Below, piece by piece: positions 26,893-35,776 of a DNA stretch of 64,000 nucleotides. Every line of letters begins with the position of its first letter. The stretch's first letter is position 1. This stretch comes from Bradyrhizobium algeriense (GTDB lineage: Bacteria > Pseudomonadota > Alphaproteobacteria > Rhizobiales > Xanthobacteraceae). The stretch covers positions 3,410,001 to 3,474,000 of the forward strand of contig NZ_JAZHRV010000001.1 in the NCBI RefSeq assembly GCF_036924595.1. Direction: 5' to 3'. Both the position numbers and the translations under genes were made by a program. The notes beneath the pieces were generated by a model that saw only the letters and a program-made list of their open reading frames with translations, did not search any database and had not been told where the DNA came from.

Positions 26893-27606
26893 CTACTCCA
26901 GTTCGACGACCTGGCCGTCGACCAGCGACACCCGCCGGTCCATCCGGCCGGCCAGTTCCATATTGTGGGTGGCGATCAGCATCGCGACCTGCGTCGCCTT
27001 CACCAGCTGCATCAGCGCGTTGAAGACGTGATCGGCGGTGTGCGGATCGAGGTTTCCGGTCGGCTCGTCCGCCAGCAGCGCCCGCGGCGCATTGGCGACC
27101 GCGCGCGCGATGGCAACCCGCTGCTGTTCGCCGCCGGATAGCTCGGCCGGCCGGTGCGTGATGCGGTCGCCGAGGCCGAGATAGGACAGGATCTCCTCCG
27201 AGCGCTTGATCGTCTCGGCGCGTTTGAGGCCGCGGATCATCTGCGGCAGCATCACGTTTTCGAGCGCGGTGAATTCCGGCAGCAGCCGGTGCTGCTGATA
27301 AACAAAGCCGATGTCGGAGCGCCGGATCTGGGTGCGGTCGATGTCTGATAATTGCGAGGTCGGCGTGCCCGCGACATAGACCTCGCCGTCATCGGGGCTT
27401 TCGAGCAGGCCCGCGATATGCAGCAGCGTCGATTTGCCCGAACCCGACGGCGCCACCAGCGCTACCGACTGTCCCGCCCACAGCGCGAGCTTGGCGCCGT
27501 TGAGAATGGTCAACGTCGCCTCGCCCTGCCTGTACTCGCGTTTTATCTCGTGGAGATAGATAACCGGTACATCTTCTGCCTCCTCGGCCATCTCGTCCTC
27601 ACTCAT
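26893..27606 (-). CDS. lolD: Lipoprotein-releasing ABC transporter ATP-binding protein LolD
   Basis: LolD powers the release of outer-membrane lipoproteins from the inner membrane to LolA. The 237-residue product has Walker [13 protein letters not shown], signature [17 protein letters not shown], Walker [13 protein letters not shown] and the H-loop ATHNMELA. It overlaps the lolC stop region by eight bases, so the two subunits are made together. Confidence 0.94.
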   Translation of the reverse strand: MSEDEMAEEAEDVPVIYLHEIKREYRQGEATLTILNGAKLALWAGQSVALVAPSGSGKSTLLHIAGLLESPDDGEVYVAGTPTSQLSDIDRTQIRRSDIGFVYQQHRLLPEFTALENVMLPQMIRGLKRAETIKRSEEILSYLGLGDRITHRPAELSGGEQQRVAIARAVANAPRALLADEPTGNLDPHTADHVFNALMQLVKATQVAMLIATHNMELAGRMDRRVSLVDGQVVELE

Positions 27607-28879
27607 ACCGGAGCGCGTCGACGGGATCGAGCCGCGCGGCGCGCCAGGACGGATAGAGCGTCGCCAGGAACGACAGCGTCAGCGCCATGATCACGACCGC
27701 GGTGGTCTCGCCGAAATCGACTTCCGCCGGCAGTCGGGAGAGGAAGTAGAGTTCCGGCGAGAACAATTCTGTGTTGGTCATCCAGGACAGGAATTGCCGG
27801 ATCGATTCGATGTTCAGGCAGATCAGCATGCCGACAAAGAAGCCGGTCAGCGTGCCGACCACACCGATCGCAGCGCCCGTGATCAGGAATATCCGCATGA
27901 TCGAGCCCTGCGAGGCGCCCATGGTGCGCAGGATGGCGATGTCCTGCCCCTTGTCCTTGACCAGCATGATCAGGCCGGAAACGATGTTGAGCGCGGCAAC
28001 CAGCACGATCATGGTCAGGATCAAAAACATCACATTGCGCTCGACCTGCAGCGCATTGAAGAAGGTCGAGTTGCGCTGCCGCCAGTCGACCAGGAACACT
28101 GGCCGCCCCGAGGCCTCCGTCACGCTCTTGCGGAACGCGTCGATTCGATCGGGGTTGCTGGTGAATACCTCGATCGCGGTCACGTCCTCCTTGCGGTTGA
28201 AATAGGCCTGCGACTCCGGCAGCGGCATGAACACGAAGCTGGCGTCATATTCCGACATGCCGATCTCGAACACGGCCGCCACCTTGTAAGGTTTGATGCG
28301 CGGCGTGGTTCCCATCGGGGTCACCGCGCCCTTGGGCGCGACCAGCGTGATGGTGTCGCCGGCATGCAGCGACAATTGATCGGCGAGCCGACGCCCGATG
28401 ATAACGCCCTGCCCCTCGTCAAATCCCTCCATCGTGCCCTGCTTGATGTTCTTGGCGATCGAGGTGAGGTTGTTCAGGTCCGCAGACCGCATGCCGCGCA
28501 CCAGCACGCCGGCGGCGTTGAAGGCCGAGGACGCCAGTGCCTGACCGTCCACGACCGGCGCAGCAAGGCGGATGCCGTCGACCTGGCTGATGCGCTCGGC
28601 GACGTCCTTCCAGTCGGTCAACGGCGATTCCAGCGGTTGCACCAGCAAATGCCCGTTCAGCCCGAGGATCTTGTCCAGCAGTTCCTTGCGGAAGCCGTTC
28701 ATCACAGCCATCACGATGATCAGCGTGGCGACGCCGAGCATGATGCCGAGGAAGGAAAATCCGGCGATGACCGAAATGAAGCCTTCCTTGCGACGCGCGC
28801 GCAAATAACGCCCGGACAACAGCCATTCGAAGGGCGCAAAAGGCGGGGTGCGGGCTGTCTCGTTCATGGTCTCATCCAT
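27599..28879 (-). CDS. lolC: Lipoprotein-releasing ABC transporter permease LolC/LolE
   Basis: The 426-residue inner-membrane protein has one N-terminal membrane helix ([20 protein letters not shown]). A large periplasmic MacB-like domain spans about residues 50-270. Three C-terminal helices follow, ending in [20 protein letters not shown], the usual FtsX-type tail. One permease gene pairs with lolD here, as in many alphaproteobacteria, so it may form a homodimer. It lies downstream of proS. Confidence 0.92.
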   Translation of the reverse strand: MDETMNETARTPPFAPFEWLLSGRYLRARRKEGFISVIAGFSFLGIMLGVATLIIVMAVMNGFRKELLDKILGLNGHLLVQPLESPLTDWKDVAERISQVDGIRLAAPVVDGQALASSAFNAAGVLVRGMRSADLNNLTSIAKNIKQGTMEGFDEGQGVIIGRRLADQLSLHAGDTITLVAPKGAVTPMGTTPRIKPYKVAAVFEIGMSEYDASFVFMPLPESQAYFNRKEDVTAIEVFTSNPDRIDAFRKSVTEASGRPVFLVDWRQRNSTFFNALQVERNVMFLILTMIVLVAALNIVSGLIMLVKDKGQDIAILRTMGASQGSIMRIFLITGAAIGVVGTLTGFFVGMLICLNIESIRQFLSWMTNTELFSPELYFLSRLPAEVDFGETTAVVIMALTLSFLATLYPSWRAARLDPVDALRYE

Positions 28880-28948
28880 TACTCGATAATCCCATGATTC
28901 GGGCCAAATGTGGCCTTAATGGCCAACATTACAAGCGCGGTGGATATC

Positions 28949-30268
28949 TTATCCCGCTATCTTTGCCACCAATTCCGCCGGGCTTAGATTTTCGCGCGAA
29001 CCGTCGCTGCGCCGCTTGATCTCAAGCTTGCCCTCGGCGAGGCCCTTCGGCCCGACCAGAATCTGCCAGGGGATACCGATCAGGTCGGCGGCAGCGAACT
29101 TTGCGCCCGCGCGCTGGTCGGTATCGTCATAGAGCACGTCGACGCCCTTGGCCTGAAGTTCGCGATAAAGCTTCTCGCAGGCGCCATCGACGGCAGCATC
29201 CCCTTGCTTCAGGTTCAGGATCACAGCCGTGAACGGCGCCACGGCTTCGGGCCATTTGATGCCGGCATCGTCGTGACAGGCCTCGATGATGGCGCCGACC
29301 AGGCGCGATACGCCGACACCGTAGGAGCCGCCATGGATCGGCACGTCGACGCCGTCGGCGCCGGCAACCAGCGCCTTCATCGCGTCGGAATATTTGGTGC
29401 CGAAATAGAAGATCTGGCCGACCTCGATGCCACGCGTATTGACGCGCTTGTCGGCCGGCACTTCGCGTTCGTAGCGATCGGCATCGTGGACGTCCTCGGT
29501 CGCGGCATAGACCGATGTCCATTGCTTGATGATGTCAGTGAGATCACCGTCATAATCGACGTCATCGGGCGGGATCGGCAGGTTGAGCACGTCGCTGTTG
29601 CAGAACACGCCGGACTCGCCGGTTTCCGCCAGCACGATGAATTCATGGCTGAGATCGCCGCCGATCGGGCCGGTCTCGGCACGCATCGGGATCGCCTTCA
29701 ATCCCATCCGCGCGAAGGTGCGCAGGTAAGCCACGAACATCCGGTTATAGGAACGGCGCGCCGCCGCCTCGTCGATGTCGAAGGAGTAAGCGTCCTTCAT
29801 CAGGAATTCGCGGCCGCGCATCACGCCGAACCGCGGGCGCTGCTCGTCACGGAACTTCCACTGGATGTGATAGAGATTGAGCGGCAGGCTCTTGTAGGAT
29901 TTGACGTAAGCGCGAAAGATCTCGGTGATCATTTCCTCATTGGTCGGCCCGTACAGCAATTCGCGCTTGTGGCGATCGGTGATGCGCAGCATCTCCGGAC
30001 CATAGGCATCGTAACGGCCGCTCTCGCGCCAGAGGTCGGCAAGCTGCAGCGTCGGCATCAACAGTTCCAGCGCACCGGCGCGGTCCTGTTCCTCACGAAC
30101 GATCTGCTCGATCTTCTTCAAAACCCGGAAGCCCAGCGGCAGCCAGGCGTAGATGCCGGCCGCTTCCTGCCGCATCATGCCCGCGCGCAGCATCAGCCGA
30201 TGCGAGACGATCTCCGCCTCTTTCGGATTCTCTTTCAGGATGGGTAGAAAAAACCGCGACAACCGCAT
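28949..30268 (-). CDS. proS: Prolyl-tRNA synthetase (short, without editing insertion)
   Basis: The class II synthetase charges tRNA-Pro. The 439-residue product starts [20 protein letters not shown] at 30268. Motif 2 lies around [20 protein letters not shown], motif 3 around [15 protein letters not shown], and the anticodon-binding domain is C-terminal. The usual bacterial ProRS has a 180-residue INS editing domain between motifs 2 and 3. That is absent here, as in other alphaproteobacteria, so Ala-tRNA-Pro must be cleared in trans. Followed by lolC and lolD. Confidence 0.95.
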   Translation of the reverse strand: MRLSRFFLPILKENPKEAEIVSHRLMLRAGMMRQEAAGIYAWLPLGFRVLKKIEQIVREEQDRAGALELLMPTLQLADLWRESGRYDAYGPEMLRITDRHKRELLYGPTNEEMITEIFRAYVKSYKSLPLNLYHIQWKFRDEQRPRFGVMRGREFLMKDAYSFDIDEAAARRSYNRMFVAYLRTFARMGLKAIPMRAETGPIGGDLSHEFIVLAETGESGVFCNSDVLNLPIPPDDVDYDGDLTDIIKQWTSVYAATEDVHDADRYEREVPADKRVNTRGIEVGQIFYFGTKYSDAMKALVAGADGVDVPIHGGSYGVGVSRLVGAIIEACHDDAGIKWPEAVAPFTAVILNLKQGDAAVDGACEKLYRELQAKGVDVLYDDTDQRAGAKFAAADLIGIPWQILVGPKGLAEGKLEIKRRSDGSRENLSPAELVAKIAG

Positions 30269-30442
30269 GGGACAACTCAAGGAATCAGTGGGATACCGGA
30301 AGAGGTGCAGTGAGACCGGATCGGGTGCGAAAATACAAGGCCGGGGCCGGTGAAAAGCAGCTGGAAAGGCGGATTTTCGGGCCGTTTTTGGGCTTCGTGG
30401 TCCTCATGCCTTCACAACGGCGTCATACCCCGCGAACCGGTG

Positions 30443-32008
30443 TCAACGCACCTGCAATTCATCTTGAAGCGTGATCTTTTGGAAGTCGGTGACCAGCGCA
30501 TCGATCTGCATCCGCCAGCGGCCGGGCAGCGGCAGCGCCACGCCGCGCACATGCCAGTAGCCGTCCGGCCCGAGCGTCGCGCGACGCTCCATCGGCTCGA
30601 TGCCGCGCTCCGGCAAGCTCAGGATCAGCACAGCCTCCTTGGCCGGCAGCAGGGCGGCATCTCCCGTCATCAACTGCAGCACGAAGTCGTTGGAGCCGAC
30701 CTTGCCCGGCGAAACCAGCACCTGAAACATCGCCGCGTCCGTATGGATATGGACCGAGAGCGGCGCCGCCACTGGAACCACCGAGGCGCGCGGCGGCGGC
30801 GTGAAGCGCCAGCCGGCGACCACGGCCAGGATGCCAACGACGAGAACGCATTCCAGCACGATCGACCCCAGCAGCGGCCGGATGTTCTCGTAGTTCGCAA
30901 TGACCGCAGGCGTGCAGAGAAACCGGTTCAGCGCCGCAAGGCCGAGCAACAGGATCACCAGCGCCAGCTTGATCAAGAGAAGGATGCCGTATTGGGTTTC
31001 GATCAGCGCACGCAGGCTTCCAAGCTGAATGACGGACAGCACCAATCCGCTCAGCACCAGGAGCGCGACCAGCGGCATTGCTAGGCCTGAAAACTGCTTG
31101 AGCACACGCGGCAGGTCGTCATTGCGCCGATGCACCATGGCCGCCAGCGGCGCCAACGCGCCGATCCAGTAGGCTACGGCTATGCCATGCAGGAACAGCG
31201 ACGGCCGGGTCAGCCATTGCGGCGAGGCGGTCGCGGCATGACCACTGGTTGCCAGCGAAAGCCCGACGCCCACTATCGCGAGCGTGGTCAACACCCCGGC
31301 GATCAGGATGCTGGGGCTTTTCCACGCATACCAGGCGATGGCCATCACCACGATCGCAATCAACAATGACGGCCCAAGGGAGGTAGCGAGCGCACTCGCC
31401 CACGGCGCCGACGTCACGATGCCGCCAAGGGGAAGGTTGAGGAGATCAAGACCTTGCAGGCCGAGCGAGGCCACGGCACTGACGAGACCGATAGCAAGCG
31501 CGCCGCGGCCGACCATCGACCCGCTCGGGCCCTGCCCGATCCAGGTTGCGAAGAAGGCGCCGCCGACACCGGCAAACAGCCCGAGATAAACTCCGATCCG
31601 CGCCAACCAGATCAGTACCGCCAGCGGACTTTTCATCGCCGGCGGCGCGGCTCCGGTCACAGCGCCGATTGAAAACACCATCGATCCCGCTACGGGATGA
31701 CCGTCCTGCGAGACCACGCGATAGCTGACGATTTGCGTGCCCCGCGGCAGGTCGTCAGGCAGAACGATCAGCACGGATTGGCCGACCGCGCGCGTGGCGA
31801 CGTCGCGCGCCTTGCCGCCGGCATCGATGATGCCGATCACGGCCGGCGCGACGCTCTCGTTGAAGTGCAACTGCACCATCTTCGGCGGCAGCGTGAGCAC
31901 GCTGCCGTCGGCCGGCTCCGAAGACAGCAGCGTCGCATGGGCCCACGCGGCGCTCGCAATGCACAGAGCCGACAGCAGCGCGGCAAGGCTGGCGAGCACG
32001 CGCGCCAT
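30443..32008 (-). CDS. CopC-CopD fusion copper protein (PcuE-like)
   Basis: The 521-residue product has a signal peptide ending SAAWA and then a CopC domain. Its N-terminal histidine lies in HATLLSSEPADGSVL, and a second lies in SQDGHPVAGSMVFSIG; in CopC these residues bind copper. From about residue 140 there are eight or nine membrane segments of the CopD type, followed by a short periplasmic C-terminal domain. A role in copper import to the cytoplasm or to oxidase assembly is likely. Last gene of a set ordered like Bradyrhizobium pcuABCDE. Confidence 0.88.
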   Translation of the reverse strand: MARVLASLAALLSALCIASAAWAHATLLSSEPADGSVLTLPPKMVQLHFNESVAPAVIGIIDAGGKARDVATRAVGQSVLIVLPDDLPRGTQIVSYRVVSQDGHPVAGSMVFSIGAVTGAAPPAMKSPLAVLIWLARIGVYLGLFAGVGGAFFATWIGQGPSGSMVGRGALAIGLVSAVASLGLQGLDLLNLPLGGIVTSAPWASALATSLGPSLLIAIVVMAIAWYAWKSPSILIAGVLTTLAIVGVGLSLATSGHAATASPQWLTRPSLFLHGIAVAYWIGALAPLAAMVHRRNDDLPRVLKQFSGLAMPLVALLVLSGLVLSVIQLGSLRALIETQYGILLLIKLALVILLLGLAALNRFLCTPAVIANYENIRPLLGSIVLECVLVVGILAVVAGWRFTPPPRASVVPVAAPLSVHIHTDAAMFQVLVSPGKVGSNDFVLQLMTGDAALLPAKEAVLILSLPERGIEPMERRATLGPDGYWHVRGVALPLPGRWRMQIDALVTDFQKITLQDELQVR

Positions 32009-32018
32009 CGGGATGGCT

Positions 32019-32543
32019 TTACGGCTTCGCGATCAGCTTGAGGCCAGGTGCCGGCGTCTTGCTGCCAGGCCCATGGCCGCTCTGGCCTTCCGAGGGAATA
32101 TCGATCCAGCGGCTGACCCCCTGCTCGCATTCCTGCACCACGGGGAAATACAGCGTGGTGTCCGGCTTCAGCCCGGGGGTGAGAAAGCTGGAGAAGACGA
32201 ATTCATCATAGTTGTCGTCGACGACCTTGCCGCCGCTCCACACCACTTCCTTGACGCCTTCAGAAACCTTGCTGCCGTGATGCTCATACTCGGTGGCGTA
32301 TTTGCCCTTGACCGTCTCGACGGTCCACCCGGGCTTGGGCATCGGCTTGATGCCGATCACGCCTTCCGGAATCTGCACCCGCAGTTTGACCGTCGGCGAT
32401 CCCGCGCAGCCGTGCGGCACGGCAAACACCGCCTTGTAGTACGAGCCCACCGGCGCCTGCCGCTTCTCGAGAGTGACGTGGGCGCTCGCCGGAGAGACAG
32501 CGAGCGCAGCAAGGGTGATGACGACAGGAGCAATTTTCGACAT
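32019..32543 (-). CDS. YcnI-family (DUF1775) copper-associated periplasmic protein (PcuD-like)
   Basis: The 174-residue product has a short signal peptide cut before HVTLEKRQAPVG. The mature N-terminal histidine is the copper ligand known in YcnI proteins. A WSGGKVVDDNYDEFVFSSFL segment with a conserved tryptophan and an SRWIDIPSEG tail complete the domain. It acts in the periplasm next to the PCuAC chaperone and CopC-CopD, which flank it with 10-base gaps in one operon. Confidence 0.88.
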   Translation of the reverse strand: MSKIAPVVITLAALAVSPASAHVTLEKRQAPVGSYYKAVFAVPHGCAGSPTVKLRVQIPEGVIGIKPMPKPGWTVETVKGKYATEYEHHGSKVSEGVKEVVWSGGKVVDDNYDEFVFSSFLTPGLKPDTTLYFPVVQECEQGVSRWIDIPSEGQSGHGPGSKTPAPGLKLIAKP

Positions 32544-32553
32544 AGGCTGTTCC

Positions 32554-33063
32554 TTACTTCTTCATGCCGGAATGATCGTGCCCCGACTGGCCGCCCGCTG
32601 GCGCCTGCGCGCCGACGCCCTGCACGTCGAGCGACAATGTGACCTTCCCGGCTTTCTCGAACTCCAGCGTCAGCGGCACCTTCTCTCCCTGCTTGAGCGG
32701 GTTCTTCAGATCCATCAGCATTAAGTGATAACCACCCGGCGCGAGCTTGACGGTCTTGCCCGGCTCGATCGGCAACCCCTTGTCGAGCGCCCGCATCGTC
32801 ATGACGCCGTTGTTCATTGCCATCTCGTGAATTTCGACCTTGCCGGCGAAATCGCCGGAGCCGCTGATCAGGCGATCTGGCGCAGAGCCCTTGTTCTCGA
32901 TCGTAAGATAGCCGCCGGCAATCTTGGCGCCTCCGGGCGTGGCGCGGCTCCAGGCCTGTGTGATGACGAGATCGCCGGCCTTGACCTCCTGGGCGTGCGC
33001 GGGCGCGCCCATGAGGGCAAACAGGGCGGCGGCACAAGCAAACGTGCGCGTAATGTTCTTCAT
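32554..33063 (-). CDS. Periplasmic copper chaperone PCu(A)C (PcuC-like)
   Basis: The start MKNITRTFACAAALFALMGA at 33063 gives 169 residues with a signal peptide. The copper motif is visible as HEMAMNNGVMTM followed about 22 residues later by YHLMLMD, matching the family pattern of H-x10-M and H-x-M. The C-terminus adds QSGHDHSGMKK, a further His/Met site. PCu(A)C proteins pass Cu(I) to cytochrome oxidase subunit II. Start of the surviving part of the pcu-like operon. Confidence 0.92.
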   Translation of the reverse strand: MKNITRTFACAAALFALMGAPAHAQEVKAGDLVITQAWSRATPGGAKIAGGYLTIENKGSAPDRLISGSGDFAGKVEIHEMAMNNGVMTMRALDKGLPIEPGKTVKLAPGGYHLMLMDLKNPLKQGEKVPLTLEFEKAGKVTLSLDVQGVGAQAPAGGQSGHDHSGMKK

Positions 33064-33117
33064 GGTTCGGCTTTCGTGTTCAAACGGGTTCCGCATTAGT
33101 CTGCGTCGGATGGATAC

Positions 33118-33745
33118 CTACCATCTGTACTTCATCCCGGCAAAAACAGCCCTTCCATTGCCAGGCTCGAACAAGGTCGAGGTGGCGGTGGCCTGGTTGA
33201 TGATGCTGGTGCTTGCGATATAGGCCTTGTTCAGGAGATTGCGCCCTTCGATATAGGCCGACACCGGCCCGCCATTGTCGAAGCCCATCTTCATTCCCAA
33301 CAGCGCATAGGCCTCGGTATTCAGCGTATTCGCACTGTCGACGAAATAGGCTTGCGGCACCCATTCGACATTGGGGCCGAAATAGAAGCCGTTCGGATTC
33401 TTGTATAGCAACTCGGCGCGGAGATAGTGGCGCGGAGCTCCAGGCAGGAGATTATTGCGGAAGTTCGGATCGTTGTCGAAACGGAAGTCGTTGAACGTGT
33501 AGGCGACATTCAGCCAGAGCTTGTCGGGCGCCGGGCCGTTGTCGAAGATGCCGCGGAAGATCGCGGCACCCGCCCCCGCTTCGATGCCCTGGTGAATGGT
33601 GCGATCGGCATTGGCAACGTTGCAGGTTCCGGTGAGGTTGCCGAAGAGACATTGCAGCTCGTTGCGGATATTGGCGCGATAGGCCGTGAGCTCCCAGGCG
33701 TAATCGGGCCGCTTCATCCGCGTTCCGATCTCATAGGTGGATCGA
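33118..33745 (-). pseudogene. TonB-dependent receptor, C-terminal fragment (PcuB-like relic)
   Basis: From about 33745 the frame encodes roughly 208 residues of barrel (STYEIGTRMKRPDYAWELTA to AVFAGMKYRW). No plug domain, TonB box or signal peptide is present. The sequence upstream of 33745 in this frame has no barrel character, because it lies antisense or out of frame to the DUF2946 gene. A full receptor would be about 650-750 residues, so two thirds are missing. Confidence 0.8.
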
Positions 33746-33986
33746 CCGCAACAGCGCCGCCGTGGCTGACGCCGCAGAACCCGCAACAATTGGCGCCGTG
33801 CTGCGGCGTGGCGGTGGTCGTCTCTGAGGCGTCCTGCGAGGACGCCATGCCGGAACAGATCGTCGCCATATAAAGCGGATCGGAGATCGCATGAGCGACG
33901 GCGCGAAAAGCCCCGATCGGCGCCAGCAACTGCACCATGATCGAGAGCAGTACGATTGGAATGAAGACTTCCAGCCGCCGTCGCAT
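33714..33986 (-). CDS. DUF2946 protein, C-terminally truncated (PcuA-like)
   Basis: The 90-residue product begins MRRRLEVFIPIVLLSIMVQL with a signal or anchor helix. It continues to a GANCCGFCGVSHGG cluster that could bind metal. The intact paralogue at 38252-38623 runs on for about 50 more residues. Here the frame passes into receptor DNA out of frame and ends after PPMRSERG. The gene lost its 3' end in the same deletion that removed the receptor's 5' end. Whether it still works is unclear. Confidence 0.65.
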   Translation of the reverse strand: MRRRLEVFIPIVLLSIMVQLLAPIGAFRAVAHAISDPLYMATICSGMASSQDASETTTATPQHGANCCGFCGVSHGGAVAVDPPMRSERG

Positions 33987-34035
33987 GTTCACCCCAAAGC
34001 GCCGGAGTCGCTGGACGGCCCACTATGCATGTCTC

Positions 34036-34536
34036 TCATCTCGCTGCGACGTTTTGCTGAACGAGCCATTTTTCAAGGTCCGATACTTCGGCCGAACCTT
34101 CGATCGTGGTGACCGTTCCGTCACGCGCGATCAGCAGCGTGCGCGGGATCTCGCCTTGCCAAGACGGATCGATCTCGAACCGAAGGCGTTCGACAAAGCC
34201 GTCGTTGAAAATCCAGTTCTCCGCCGACCCCAGCCCCGCCTTCTCCAGCATCGTGCGCGCGGCACCCGGTAGATTCGGAACGAGATCGGCGCTGATCATC
34301 ACCACATCGATCTCGGAATGGTCCTTCATGAATTGTCCGAGCAGCGGCAATTCGACCTTGCACGGGCCGCAGGTGACGCCCCAGAAATGCACCAGCGTCG
34401 GACGCCCCTTGTGCGAACGCAGCATTTCCTGCCAGCTTCCGCGCACAAACGGCTTGAGTTCGGACGGCGTCTCGGCTGCCGGCGCGGCGGCCAGAGAAGC
34501 AACGAGGAAAATTGCAGCCAGCAGACAGCGTTTCAT
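34036..34536 (-). CDS. TlpA-like periplasmic thioredoxin
   Basis: The 166-residue product has a signal peptide (AAIFLVASLAAAPAAE) and a thioredoxin fold with HFWGVTCGPCKVELPLL holding the redox CGPC pair. The cis-proline lies in GEIPRTLLIARDG. TlpA-type proteins reduce periplasmic Cys pairs, including those of copper chaperones and oxidase subunits. Its ATG overlaps the stop of the beta-propeller gene (ATGA). It is the last gene of the DUF2946-receptor-propeller unit. Confidence 0.86.
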   Translation of the reverse strand: MKRCLLAAIFLVASLAAAPAAETPSELKPFVRGSWQEMLRSHKGRPTLVHFWGVTCGPCKVELPLLGQFMKDHSEIDVVMISADLVPNLPGAARTMLEKAGLGSAENWIFNDGFVERLRFEIDPSWQGEIPRTLLIARDGTVTTIEGSAEVSDLEKWLVQQNVAAR

Positions 34537-35747
34537 GATCCATCTCCGATCGGCAGCAGGCGATATCCGTCGGCCTTGGTCATCCAGGACAGGTAGGTCT
34601 TCTGTCCGTCGCTGATCAGCAGCGGGTGGTCGGAGGTATCAGTCGTCGTGGCGATCGTGACCGGCGTCGACCAGCTCTTGCCCTCGTCATGCGAGGTCAT
34701 CGCATTGACCGAGGTCTTCTCGCCGTCGAACTCCTTCCAGACCATGGTGGCGCCGTGCTGGCCGGTCAGCACGTAAGGCCGCGTCGGATTGCGGTCGGCG
34801 CGGCCGAGCGGAATCGGATCGGAGAACGTGCGGCCTTCGTCCTGTGAGCGCGCATAAAACAGCCCCTTGCGGGCCTTGCCGTTGGTGTACCAGGCCACGT
34901 GGTAGGCGCCCGCGGGAGAGATCGAAAGGCTGGGACCATGATGCGGGCACGCGGAAATCTGCCAGTCGTCGTTGCTGACGCGGCGAACCTCGCCCGGCGT
35001 CGCCGGATCGGCGAACGTCATGACGGCGTGATCCCGCACACCGCCGTCGAAGATGTTCCTGAACACGACGACGGGACGGCCCGGGCCTGCGAACGCCAGG
35101 CCGAGCCGGCAGCATTCGCAGGTGTTGTCGCTTGCCAGCCGCGCCTCGGCATAAACAGCGCCGCCGTCTTTCGATGACGAGAAGAACAGCCCTGCGCCTT
35201 CGTATTTCCTGCCCTCCTGCTGCGCAGGCACCCGGTTGCGCTTGTCGATCCAGGCCGCGAATACCGAACCGTCCGCATCGAGGCCGAGCGTCGCAAAGCG
35301 CTGGCTCTCGTTACTCGACGTGATCGGCCGCAACTCGGCAAAGCTTTGGCCGCCGTCGATCGACCTTGTGGCGAGCACCTGGCCGTTGAACGCCTTGTCC
35401 CTGAAGATCGAAAACGCCAGTGCGATGCCGCCGTGCTTGTCGACGACGATCTGGGGACGCGCATCCGGTCCCCAATCGAGCTTGAGCTTTTCCTTGGTCA
35501 CCTGAACCGGCGTCGAAAAGCTGCGCCCGTTGTCCCTCGAACTCGCCACCGAGATCCTGCCTCCGGCCATCCAGGCGAGCCAGAGCGTTCCATCTGACGC
35601 GAAGGCCGGCGTCACCTTCGAGGCGCAGCGCAAGTCGACCTCCTCACACGCCGCTTCCGAGGCATGCTGGTGATGGCTCATTTGCGCCTGCGCTGCGCTC
35701 TGGCAAAGCGAGAAAGCGAGCGTCGCGAGCAAACTCATTCGCAGCAT
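34533..35747 (-). CDS. Secreted Cys/His-rich beta-propeller with Asp-box (BNR) repeats
   Basis: The 404-residue product starts MLRMSLLATLAFSLCQSAAQ with GAGGAGTAAGG upstream. At least five Asp-box motifs recur (SRDNGRSF, SIDGGQSF, SSKDGG, SQDEGRTF, SHDEGKSW), giving a six-blade propeller. It resembles sialidases only in fold: no FRIP motif or arginine triad is evident. Unusual are MSHHQHASEAACEE at the mature N-terminus, DNTCECCRLG and SACPHHGPS, all suited to metal binding. Its place between a TonB receptor and a TlpA-like protein suggests handling of copper or a copper chelate. Confidence 0.78.
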   Translation of the reverse strand: MLRMSLLATLAFSLCQSAAQAQMSHHQHASEAACEEVDLRCASKVTPAFASDGTLWLAWMAGGRISVASSRDNGRSFSTPVQVTKEKLKLDWGPDARPQIVVDKHGGIALAFSIFRDKAFNGQVLATRSIDGGQSFAELRPITSSNESQRFATLGLDADGSVFAAWIDKRNRVPAQQEGRKYEGAGLFFSSSKDGGAVYAEARLASDNTCECCRLGLAFAGPGRPVVVFRNIFDGGVRDHAVMTFADPATPGEVRRVSNDDWQISACPHHGPSLSISPAGAYHVAWYTNGKARKGLFYARSQDEGRTFSDPIPLGRADRNPTRPYVLTGQHGATMVWKEFDGEKTSVNAMTSHDEGKSWSTPVTIATTTDTSDHPLLISDGQKTYLSWMTKADGYRLLPIGDGS

Positions 35748-35776
35748 GGCCTTACTCCTCCTGCAGGGTTGTCCGG

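Noticed and set aside
33118..34023. 301-codon single gene covering the receptor fragment and the DUF2946 gene
   Set aside because: Only the last 208 codons have receptor character. The rest is DUF2946 DNA out of frame, so this is a deletion junction and not a fusion protein.
34533..35747. Annotation as an exo-alpha-sialidase
   Set aside because: Asp boxes show the propeller fold only. The FRIP motif and the arginine triad needed for sialic acid cleavage are not evident.
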